The notes under the pieces are model-generated. The model was not told the DNA's origin. It saw only the letters and a program-made list of their open reading frames with translations, and made no database searches. A stretch of 64,000 nt of DNA from Marinobacter psychrophilus. Its GTDB lineage: Bacteria; Pseudomonadota; Gammaproteobacteria; Pseudomonadales; Oleiphilaceae. The translations under genes and the position numbers were made by a program. The stretch spans positions 1,922,001-1,986,000 of the forward strand of contig NZ_CP011494.1 of NCBI RefSeq assembly GCF_001043175.1. The letters are read 5' to 3'. Below are positions 17,175 through 24,896 of the stretch, in pieces; within the stretch, counting starts at the first letter, position 1, and every line of letters begins with the position of its first letter.

Positions 17175-17878
17175 TGGCCGGCCAACGCGGCTTCACGTTA
17201 ATGGAAATGCTGATAGCCATTGCCATTACCGCAATGATTGGCTTGGGCGTTTGGCAGGTCTTAAATGGCGTGATTAACGCCCGCGATCGAGTTAACGACG
17301 TTGCCGATGAGTTTGCAGCGCTTCAGCGCACTATGCTGTTGTTTGAACGAGACATGAACCAGGTTATTAATCGCCCTGCGCGGGATATTTATGGTGACGT
17401 TCAGCCTGCACTGACCAATCGTAGCAAACCTTTCAACCTGCTTTTTACCCGTCAAGGCTGGCGTAACCCTTTAGGTCAGCGCCGCAGCGAACTGCAGCGC
17501 GTGGCATGGGAATACAATGGCAATGCACTGGTGCGCAGTTACTGGCCAGCGCTGGACCAAGGCCAGGAAGACAATCGCAGGCAAGCGCAGGTGCTGGACG
17601 GGTTAAAAACGTTCAAACTGCGTTTTCTGGACAGTAACCGGCAGTGGCAGGACAACTGGCCGGTGCAGGAACCATCTGCCGGCGCCAAAGCGCCCGCGCT
17701 GCCTGCGGGCCTGGAGTTGACCATAGAACACGACCGTTTTGGCACGCTGGAGCGCCTCTTCGTACTAACAGATTTCGATGCCGGCAAGGCGCAGGCCAGC
17801 CTGAGTCGCAGGGTTGAAAGCGGCTCCAACGACAGCACCGCCGTGAATGAAACGTCAGTTCCGGCGAGTGACCAATGA
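17171..17878 (+). CDS. gspJ: Minor pseudopilin GspJ
   Basis: A 235-residue minor pseudopilin. The leader MMAGQRG precedes FTLMEMLIAIAITAMIGLG. Family landmarks include RTMLLFERDMNQVINRPARD and LQRVAWEYNGNALVRSYWP. It forms part of the pseudopilus tip with GspI and GspK. The C-terminal tail beyond about residue 205 is polar and low in recognisable structure. Confidence 0.93.
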   Translation: MMAGQRGFTLMEMLIAIAITAMIGLGVWQVLNGVINARDRVNDVADEFAALQRTMLLFERDMNQVINRPARDIYGDVQPALTNRSKPFNLLFTRQGWRNPLGQRRSELQRVAWEYNGNALVRSYWPALDQGQEDNRRQAQVLDGLKTFKLRFLDSNRQWQDNWPVQEPSAGAKAPALPAGLELTIEHDRFGTLERLFVLTDFDAGKAQASLSRRVESGSNDSTAVNETSVPASDQ

Positions 17879-18888
17879 TGCGTTACAGTGAAGCTTCTTC
17901 GACGTATTGGCACCAACAGGGTGTGGCACTAATCATGGTGCTGCTGGCGATGGCATTGGTGGTTATACTGGCAACCGGAATGACACATCAGCAAAGCCTT
18001 AGGGTGTTTAAGGCAGGGCATTACCTGGCTCAGCAGCAAGGGCTGAGTGTGGCGTTGGGTGCAGAAGCGTTTGCCCACCAGATACTGATGACAGATTACG
18101 AGGAAGATAAAGAATCTGGAGCACCGATCGACAGTCTGGACGAATTCTGGGCGGCTAACTCCGTTGTGCTGCCGTTAGATGACGGCGGCGTGGCCGAAAT
18201 ACAGTTGGACGATTTGGGTGGCAGGCTGAATCTGAATGACCTTATTGGCGCCGATAACGAGCCAGAGCCGGTGAGCCGTGGACGCTTGGGCCAATTACTG
18301 CAGAACCTTCAGATAACCGACCTGAAAACCGATGTGTTTATTGATTGGGTGGATGCAAACGACCAGACAATCAGTGCTTATAGTGCCGAAGACGGCCAAT
18401 ATTTGTTGGCGCAGCCGGGTTATCGGGCGGGCAATCAAAAGTTTGCCAGCGTAACCGAACTGCGACTGCTGGAGGGCATGACCGAGGAAGACTACCAGGC
18501 GCTTCGACCCTTTGTGGCGGCGCTGCCGGTCAGTGGCCTGGGCATCAATGTAAATACCGCCAGCGCGGAAGTGTTACAAACCCTGCATCCGGACTTGAGT
18601 GCGACCCAAGTAAATGCGGTGATTGAACTGCGAAAAGAAAAACGCTTTGAGAATATCAAAGATTTTCTAGCGCTGCCGCAATTTTCCGGTCTAGGCTTGA
18701 GGCCAGAGGGCCTTACTTTGCAGACCCGTTTTTTTGAGGTTGTGGCAAGAATTACCTACGACAAGCGGGTTGTGCACATGGTTAGCACCGTTTACCGCGA
18801 CCCGGAGGGTAAGGTGTCCACATTACACCGGGACACAGGGCAAAAAAACCGAATTACCAAAGCGCCGTTTACCATTGTGGAAGGATAA
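17875..18888 (+). CDS. gspK: Minor pseudopilin GspK
   Basis: A 337-residue protein, the length expected for GspK. The prepilin-like N-terminus is QGVALIMVLLAMALVVILA; as in other GspK proteins the position after Gly is not Phe and the usual Glu5 is replaced. A large helical domain (residues 60-270) includes the conserved LDDLGGRLNLNDL and DWVDAND stretches. It caps the pseudopilus with GspI and GspJ. The ATG overlaps the gspJ TGA by four bases. Confidence 0.93.
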   Translation: MMRYSEASSTYWHQQGVALIMVLLAMALVVILATGMTHQQSLRVFKAGHYLAQQQGLSVALGAEAFAHQILMTDYEEDKESGAPIDSLDEFWAANSVVLPLDDGGVAEIQLDDLGGRLNLNDLIGADNEPEPVSRGRLGQLLQNLQITDLKTDVFIDWVDANDQTISAYSAEDGQYLLAQPGYRAGNQKFASVTELRLLEGMTEEDYQALRPFVAALPVSGLGINVNTASAEVLQTLHPDLSATQVNAVIELRKEKRFENIKDFLALPQFSGLGLRPEGLTLQTRFFEVVARITYDKRVVHMVSTVYRDPEGKVSTLHRDTGQKNRITKAPFTIVEG

Positions 18889-18890
18889 CC

Positions 18891-20186
18891 ATGTCTTATC
18901 GCCTATACGTCCGGTCGGTTTCAGGCTTTGCCGCTGTGGAGCAACAGCCAGGCGAACGGCGTTACAGTTGGGCGCTATTGGACAGTGCCGGCCATTGCCA
19001 GGCCAAAGGCGAAGCCGATAGCCAGGATGAAATCGAGCAGACGTTAGCGCAGAACGCTATTGAACACACCCTGCTAGTTGGGCTAATTCCCGGCGACGAA
19101 GCCGCATTCTGCTTGGCCAATATACCCGCGAAACAGCGGCGTTTTATTGTTCAGGCACTGCCTTATGCGGTTGAAGAACAGCTAGCGCAAGATATAGAAA
19201 CCCTGCACCTGGCGCTCGGCAACGGCGGTAACCAGGGCTACCGGGTAGCCGCGATTGACCGTGAGCGCATGGCCAACTGGTTTAGCGTGTTCAGCGGTTG
19301 GCGCGACCTTACCTTGATTGGCATATACACCGACGCATCGCTGCTCCCGCCCGGGGCTGACGGTTGGAGTGCCTGCGTAGATGGCGAGGTGACCATGTTG
19401 CTGGGCCCGGCCGGTGAGTGGTTAAGTGTGCAAACCAGAAATTTAACCATGTTTCTGCAAACACTTGCAGTACCCGGCAGTGGCGAGGCTGTGCCTTTGA
19501 CGTTGTATGTTGAGGGGAAGGTGGGCGACGAACTGGCTTTACTTATGGCGGATAGCGTCGCGCAAGATAAAATAGAGATGACGACTGAACATTCCAAGCG
19601 GTTGCCAGTGGAGTTGTTGGCGCTGTCTCACCAGCGCCAGAGTGCAGGCGCCATCAATCTGTGCCAAGGTAACTTTGCTGCTGGCCCGGCGAAAAAAAGC
19701 GCCTTAGCGCCCTGGCGATCCTTAATTCTGGTAGCCGCGGCTTGGCTGGTGCTCCAACTGTCTTTGGAAACAGGGTTAGGCTGGTACTATCAACATCAGG
19801 CTGACAACCTGACGGCGCAGGCCATGAGTGTTTACCAACAGGCATTTCCTGACGACCGGCGCACCCACCCCGGCAATGTGCGCAGAGTGGTTGAAGGTCA
19901 GCTCAGACAAAACGCTGACGGTGGCCCAAGTCTCAACTTTATAACCCTGATGAAATTTACCGGCGAACAGTATGCGGCGGTTTCTGGCGGCAGTGGTATT
20001 CGCTTCAATTCGCTGAATTACAACCAGGCCCGCGGCGAACTGGTGGTGGATTTACGCGCAGACAGTTACGACATTATGAGCCAGTTGCGCAATGGGCTTT
20101 TGGCCCAGGGGCTGGACGCGCAAATTGGCTCAGTGGTGAACGAAGCCGGTGAAATTCGTGGGCGTTTAACGGTTTCAGGAGGTTAA
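18891..20186 (+). CDS. gspL: Type II secretion platform protein GspL
   Basis: A 431-residue protein with a cytoplasmic actin-like domain (about residues 1-255, including IPAKQRRFIVQALPYAVEEQLAQD), one membrane helix (about 275-295, SLILVAAAWLVLQLSLE) and a periplasmic ferredoxin-like domain. It links the GspE ATPase to GspM in the inner membrane. It begins two bases after gspK and ends in a GGAGG that serves gspM. Confidence 0.92.
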   Translation: MSYRLYVRSVSGFAAVEQQPGERRYSWALLDSAGHCQAKGEADSQDEIEQTLAQNAIEHTLLVGLIPGDEAAFCLANIPAKQRRFIVQALPYAVEEQLAQDIETLHLALGNGGNQGYRVAAIDRERMANWFSVFSGWRDLTLIGIYTDASLLPPGADGWSACVDGEVTMLLGPAGEWLSVQTRNLTMFLQTLAVPGSGEAVPLTLYVEGKVGDELALLMADSVAQDKIEMTTEHSKRLPVELLALSHQRQSAGAINLCQGNFAAGPAKKSALAPWRSLILVAAAWLVLQLSLETGLGWYYQHQADNLTAQAMSVYQQAFPDDRRTHPGNVRRVVEGQLRQNADGGPSLNFITLMKFTGEQYAAVSGGSGIRFNSLNYNQARGELVVDLRADSYDIMSQLRNGLLAQGLDAQIGSVVNEAGEIRGRLTVSGG

Positions 20187-20189
20187 ACG

Positions 20190-20726
20190 ATGCTTGAAAA
20201 ATTGAAAAAACAGGCCGGCGTTCGCAAACTTCAGGTTCAGTATCTGCTACTCCCCCCGCGTGATCAAAAAGCCCTGCGATGGCTTGTTGTTGCTCTACTG
20301 GCGGGTTTTTTGTATTTCGCACTCTGGCTGCCGGCCACCCGTTATCACGATCACGCGGAGATATCGCGGCTCAATGCCACGCAGCTTCTGACCTGGATGA
20401 ACAGCAACGCTGCTAGCATAAGTACGCTTGCGGGAGCGAGTCGCGTTGACGCTGGCGCTGGCGCTGCTATCAACAAACCCGCAGATAGCCGCGCGTTGAT
20501 GGGGTTGGTAACCGGCTCGGCACGGGAGTTCGGGCTGGTGTTGCAGCGCTTTGAACCTAGCGGTGATAACTCGGTTCGTATATGGATAGATAACGTACCC
20601 TTTTCCGATGTAGCCTCCTGGCTGGAAACCCTGAGTGTCGAAAATGGCGTTGTAATAGATCAGGCAGCGCTGGAAAAGACCGCCGAAGAGGGCAACGTAA
20701 CAGCGCGTTTGACTCTTGGCCTTTAA
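20190..20726 (+). CDS. gspM: Type II secretion platform protein GspM
   Basis: A 178-residue bitopic protein. A cytoplasmic stub (LLPPRDQKALRWLVVALLAG) leads into one membrane helix at about residues 30-48, then a periplasmic ferredoxin-like domain containing GLVTGSAREFGLVLQRFEP. It partners GspL. GGAGG lies eight bases before the ATG. It ends the visible gsp run; no gspN or gspO follows. Confidence 0.9.
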   Translation: MLEKLKKQAGVRKLQVQYLLLPPRDQKALRWLVVALLAGFLYFALWLPATRYHDHAEISRLNATQLLTWMNSNAASISTLAGASRVDAGAGAAINKPADSRALMGLVTGSAREFGLVLQRFEPSGDNSVRIWIDNVPFSDVASWLETLSVENGVVIDQAALEKTAEEGNVTARLTLGL

Positions 20727-20792
20727 TCGCCCGGCCAGCGTAAAACTGAATGCAATGAAACAGCTTTAAATCAATTAATAACGGGAGACCTT

Positions 20793-22166
20793 GTGTCTGA
20801 CTCAGTAGATTATGACTTGATTGTGATAGGCGCCGGCTCTGGTGGCGTTCGATTGGCCCGTATGTCTGCCCAGCGCGGCGCGCGAGTAGCGGTGGTGGAA
20901 TCGCGTTACCTGGGTGGCACCTGTGTGAATGTGGGTTGCGTGCCAAAAAAACTGTTTGTTTACGGCGCCCACGTTCACGACGAACTGGAAGACGCCGCCG
21001 GTTACGGCTGGCAAGTGCCGCTTGCCGACGTCAAATTCAACTGGCCCACATTGCTCGCAAATAAAAACACCGAGATCGAGCGCTTGAAGGGCATTTATGG
21101 GCGCCTGTTAGAAAGTGCTGGGGTAACCGTTATTAATGGCAGCGCCCGCTTAAGCGGTCCAAATACCGTGGTTGTAGGCGATAAAAGCTACAGCGCCAAA
21201 CACATTACTATTGCTACTGGCAGCTGGCCCGTGGTGCCTGACATTCCGGGCAAACAACACCTGCTGACGTCTAACGAGATGTTTTTCTTGCCGGAACTTC
21301 CGCAACATGCAGTGGTTTGGGGAGGTGGTTACATAGCCGTGGAGTTTGCCGGTATTCTGGCTGGGCTTGGCGTTAAAACCACACTGCTGTACCGCGGTGA
21401 TCTGTTTCTTCGTGGCTTTGACGACGATATCCGCACCTTTACAGCCCAAGAAATGATGAAGAAGGGCGTAGATTTGCAGTTTAACGTCACCATCGAATCG
21501 GTAACCGGCGCAAGCGGCGATTATTCCGTGCTTTTGAACAATGGTGAAACACTTAAAACCGGGCTCGTTCTGGCAGCAACCGGACGCCGCGCGCTGGTTG
21601 ACGGCCTTGGGTTGGCTGAGCTTGGCGTAGCTCTGAATGACTCTGGCCACGTGGTGGTAAACGACTATTTTCAGACCAAAGTACCCTCAATCTCCGCGCT
21701 GGGTGACGTGATTGGAACCCCCCAGCTGACCCCGGTCGCGTTGGCCCAGGCAATGGTGCTATCACGCAGATTGTTTGGCGACGGTGAAGGCGAAATGGAC
21801 TATGCGGCGATTCCTACTGCGGTTTTTTGCCAACCGAACATCGGCACCGTTGGTCTGACTGAGCAGGAGGCGCGCTTGGCCGGGCATAGCCTGCGGGTTT
21901 ACCGCTCGGAATTCAGACCCATGAAGTACATCTTAAGTGGGCGGGATGAGCGCTGCATGATGAAATTGGTGGTCGATAAACGCACAGACAAAGTGCTGGG
22001 CGCTCACATGGTGGGGCCAGACTCCGGTGAAATCACCCAAGGCCTGGCAGTGGCGATCAAGGCCGGGGCTACCAAAGCACAATTTGACGCAACGATGGGC
22101 ATTCACCCAACGTCAGCGGAAGAGTTTGTAACCATGCGTGAGCCGACGCTAGTCGATCCCGACTGA
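20793..22166 (+). CDS. gorA: Glutathione-disulfide reductase
   Basis: A 457-residue flavoprotein disulfide reductase. It has an FAD site near the N-terminus (VIGAGSGGVRLARMSAQRG), the redox motif GGTCVNVGCVPKK (two active cysteines), and an NADP-binding fold GGGYIAVEFAGILAGLG with following arginines (YRGDLFLRGFDDD) that favour NADPH. The catalytic HPTSAEEFVTM sits at the C-terminus. The GR-type motifs rather than lipoamide-type ones support glutathione as substrate. The start is GTG with GGGAG six bases upstream. A strong terminator follows at 22185-22220. Confidence 0.93.
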   Translation: MSDSVDYDLIVIGAGSGGVRLARMSAQRGARVAVVESRYLGGTCVNVGCVPKKLFVYGAHVHDELEDAAGYGWQVPLADVKFNWPTLLANKNTEIERLKGIYGRLLESAGVTVINGSARLSGPNTVVVGDKSYSAKHITIATGSWPVVPDIPGKQHLLTSNEMFFLPELPQHAVVWGGGYIAVEFAGILAGLGVKTTLLYRGDLFLRGFDDDIRTFTAQEMMKKGVDLQFNVTIESVTGASGDYSVLLNNGETLKTGLVLAATGRRALVDGLGLAELGVALNDSGHVVVNDYFQTKVPSISALGDVIGTPQLTPVALAQAMVLSRRLFGDGEGEMDYAAIPTAVFCQPNIGTVGLTEQEARLAGHSLRVYRSEFRPMKYILSGRDERCMMKLVVDKRTDKVLGAHMVGPDSGEITQGLAVAIKAGATKAQFDATMGIHPTSAEEFVTMREPTLVDPD

Positions 22167-22184
22167 CGATTAAGGCGAAATCAA

Positions 22185-22220
22185 AACGCCAACTCTGGCG
22201 ACCAGAGCTGGCGTTTTTTA
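22185..22220 (+). terminator. Rho-independent terminator after gorA, probably bidirectional
   Basis: AACGCCA-A-CTCTGG pairs with CCAGAG-C-TGGCGTT across a three-base loop, followed by TTTTTTA on the plus strand. On the minus strand the same hairpin is followed by TTTTG, so it may also end the convergent kinase operon, whose stop codon lies at 22218-22220. Confidence 0.9.
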
Positions 22221-23840
22221 TTGTTCAAAGGGAATTTCGAAGCGTAACAGCGAATGCCCATCGGCGTTAGCCTCTACTTTCAGCTGGCCACCCATCAGTT
22301 CGATAAGGCGTTGTACCAACGGCAGACTCAGGCCCATAAACCCGGTGTTTCCACTCAGGTTACCCTGGCCTACATTGTCGAAGTCATCAAAGTTGTCAAA
22401 GCTAGCGCCTAGGCTGTGCGATAAAGCCTGAGCAGCGGTACTAAACACTGCAATGCTCAATAATACCGCTGGAGGAAGTTGATCGGCATCGTTCCAATGA
22501 TCCGGCATCTCTGCGGAATCAAGGGATTTCAGGCAGGCTTCAATCTGTACATTGCCATCGTGACTACTTTTAATCGAGTTATCCAGAAGGCCTGCTATTA
22601 TCTGGCGCAATTTTGGAGCATCACCATGCACCATCGCTACGTCTGGAAAGCCCGATTGAAAGCTGAGATCCAGGGTTAATCCGGCTTCCACTGCGATGTG
22701 TCTGTGGGACGCCACGCAGTTGTGAATTAACTGGTGCAAATCAAATGGATAAGACCGCAGCACCGCAGTACCACGATCGAGGCGTGAATACTCCAAAATA
22801 TCGTTTATCACCAGTGAAAGGTCCTGCGCAGCGCGACTGGCGGTTGTTAGGTATTCACTCTGGCTTTTACTCAGGCTTACGCGCTCGATCAGTTCGACAG
22901 TGCTCAGCACGGCCCGCAGAGGAGTCTGTAACTCATGACTCGCAATATCCATAAAATCGGATTTGGCTTGGCTGTTGCGCTCGGCCTGCTCCAGGGCAGA
23001 GCGGGTTTGAGTCAAGGTGTGTTCCTGCAACTCTCGTTGCTCTTCAAGATGCTGAGCTAGCTCGTTTAGGCGTATTTCTATGGTGATCAGTTCTTTAGAA
23101 TTACGGTATTGATTTACCGGTTTCACACTGTAGTCGTGGTGGCTGAGGGCTTTAATTCGTAGCCCGATGCTACGAATGGGGCGCAGGATATCGGTGAGAA
23201 AGTAATTAACCAGAAACATAGTCAGCAGCAGCAGGGCAGTACTCAAAGCCAGTGACGTCCAAAGAATGCCACGGCGCTTGCTGGCCAGAAGGTCTGGATC
23301 AGCACCTACCTTCACGCTGCCTACCCGCAAGGCTCCACCGACGAAGCTCAAACCCGGATCGAACCACTCAGGGGTATCTAAGCCGTTCATGTTCAGGGGT
23401 TTTTGAAGAATCTCAGCCGTATAAATGTTGTTGTCCAAAGCGGGTGCTGCGAACGTCGTTATTCGCGCTTCCACATCGGCCCGCTTGCGATCACTGGCGT
23501 CGGCGTTGGCGTGACTGACAAAGCCGAGGACATCGCCGCGAACGTTTGTCACGCGTATCCAGTCAGCATGGCTGCGGCGTAAAGATTCGGAAATAATGTC
23601 GTTAAGCACACTCGTGTTGCCGGATACAACCGCATATTCCAATACGGATGCCAGGCTGTCAGCGACAATTTGGCTGTGTTTCGCCACCCGTTCGTTGGCG
23701 TCTTGCAAACGCACATAAGTAAAAAACAGCATCAGTGCGGCGAACATCAGAACAGCGGGCAACGCGCCAAGAATAAGCAACTTTCGAGCAAGTTTGGCAG
23801 GTGGACGGTGCGCCTCCGAGGACCGCGGCCGAGATGTCAT
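22218..23840 (-). CDS. Membrane sensor histidine kinase with degenerate ATP-binding motifs
   Basis: A 540-residue sensor: membrane helix about 20-43, periplasmic sensory region about 45-188, second helix about 192-214, HAMP about 215-268, coiled coil, then a HisKA box ASHELQTPLRA with His302. The catalytic domain keeps an N-box-like LLDNSIKSS, but the expected DxGxG motif reads VFSTAAQAL and the second glycine box is TGFMGLSLPLVQRLIELMGG. ATP use is therefore doubtful. It ends an operon with the binding protein (four-base overlap) and the TonB receptor. No response regulator gene is adjacent. Confidence 0.85.
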   Translation of the reverse strand: MTSRPRSSEAHRPPAKLARKLLILGALPAVLMFAALMLFFTYVRLQDANERVAKHSQIVADSLASVLEYAVVSGNTSVLNDIISESLRRSHADWIRVTNVRGDVLGFVSHANADASDRKRADVEARITTFAAPALDNNIYTAEILQKPLNMNGLDTPEWFDPGLSFVGGALRVGSVKVGADPDLLASKRRGILWTSLALSTALLLLTMFLVNYFLTDILRPIRSIGLRIKALSHHDYSVKPVNQYRNSKELITIEIRLNELAQHLEEQRELQEHTLTQTRSALEQAERNSQAKSDFMDIASHELQTPLRAVLSTVELIERVSLSKSQSEYLTTASRAAQDLSLVINDILEYSRLDRGTAVLRSYPFDLHQLIHNCVASHRHIAVEAGLTLDLSFQSGFPDVAMVHGDAPKLRQIIAGLLDNSIKSSHDGNVQIEACLKSLDSAEMPDHWNDADQLPPAVLLSIAVFSTAAQALSHSLGASFDNFDDFDNVGQGNLSGNTGFMGLSLPLVQRLIELMGGQLKVEANADGHSLLRFEIPFEQ

Positions 23841-24880
23841 GGCAACATTCCTCTATTTTCAGCATTCGCGGCCGCATCTTTAGCGGCGGGCATTGCATGT
23901 TCACGCAACTGCTCTATTACCTGTTCCTTTACGCTGGTCTCTGACGGCAGAGGAATGTTTAGGGAGCGTCCGACTTGCTTGTTTATTTGAACATTAAAAT
24001 CGGTCGGGTACGCCGGTTTCGGCAAGAAGCCCTCTTGAAACCACTGTTCCAGAGCACTAACCAAGGCTTGCGCTACCGCAGAGTAGGGCGCGTAGCTTGA
24101 GGCCAGCGAACCGGCTTTGACATAGGCTTGGCTAGGACCAATCACCATAATGTTGCGCCGATAGGCGGTCAGTAGAATGTGTTTAATGGTGTTTGGATTG
24201 TAAATACTGGGGTCTTGAGCCGCCAACACGAAGTCACCGTAATAGAGTGCGCGCACCAAAGCAGGTATGAGCTCGCTACTATTGTTTACAACAAACATCT
24301 TCGCTTCCAGATTGTGCTTTGGCAACTGCGACAGCAATTCGCTGTACAGGTGAGTGCTCTTTGGCGTAGCCAATAAGGCAATCCGGCGCGATTGAGGAAG
24401 TATGGCTTTGCCGGTAAGCGCTTGGTTGAGCAGAGGCACGTCGTAGTAAATGGCAGACACAGAGCGCTCCGATTCCTTATCCGAACGCGCACTGGCTATA
24501 GCGCGATAGTATTCTTGTGAAATCAGTGTTGCCAGTATCGGCGACTGCGGATATCTGCCCAGCGTCGTGGTAAAGGCTCTACGGCCAATGGTCACTATGG
24601 GTATGCCCGGATTTAATGCCGATTCAGACTCGTTAACCGGCACAACAGCTACTTCTTGACCAACCAACTGACGAACTTGATCCAGCAAATAGTTGTCCAA
24701 GACATCGTTGCCCGAACCCACCACATAGATCAGCGGAATCGTCATGTCTGAGCGAGCAGCGCCGGCGCCCAGCATAAGGATAAAACAAAAAAACGCAGCA
24801 ACCACAAATCGTCTGAGGGCGATAAAATATGTTGTCCGGAACAGACGCACCTTGCTGAGCGATCGATACATGGGAGCCAT
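23837..24880 (-). CDS. Orphan ABC-type substrate-binding protein
   Basis: A 347-residue exported protein with a hydrophobic leader at about residues 24-43 (FVVAAFFCFILMLGAGAARS). The mature part resembles the uncharacterised ABC-type binding proteins of the PF04392 type: IPLIYVVGSGNDVLDNYLLDQV, then ILPQSRRIALLATPKS and IMVIGPSQAYVKAGSLASSYAPYSAVAQALV. No ABC permease or ATPase is near. It lies between the TonB receptor and the sensor kinase and overlaps the kinase start by four bases, so a role in presenting a ligand to the kinase is plausible but inferred. Confidence 0.75.
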   Translation of the reverse strand: MAPMYRSLSKVRLFRTTYFIALRRFVVAAFFCFILMLGAGAARSDMTIPLIYVVGSGNDVLDNYLLDQVRQLVGQEVAVVPVNESESALNPGIPIVTIGRRAFTTTLGRYPQSPILATLISQEYYRAIASARSDKESERSVSAIYYDVPLLNQALTGKAILPQSRRIALLATPKSTHLYSELLSQLPKHNLEAKMFVVNNSSELIPALVRALYYGDFVLAAQDPSIYNPNTIKHILLTAYRRNIMVIGPSQAYVKAGSLASSYAPYSAVAQALVSALEQWFQEGFLPKPAYPTDFNVQINKQVGRSLNIPLPSETSVKEQVIEQLREHAMPAAKDAAANAENRGMLP

Positions 24881-24896
24881 TACCTATTAACGTCCA

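Noticed and set aside
20793-22166. Dihydrolipoamide dehydrogenase or mercuric reductase for the gorA gene
   Set aside because: The GGTCVNVGCVPKK motif, arginines at the nucleotide site and lack of an N-terminal metal domain fit glutathione reductase better.
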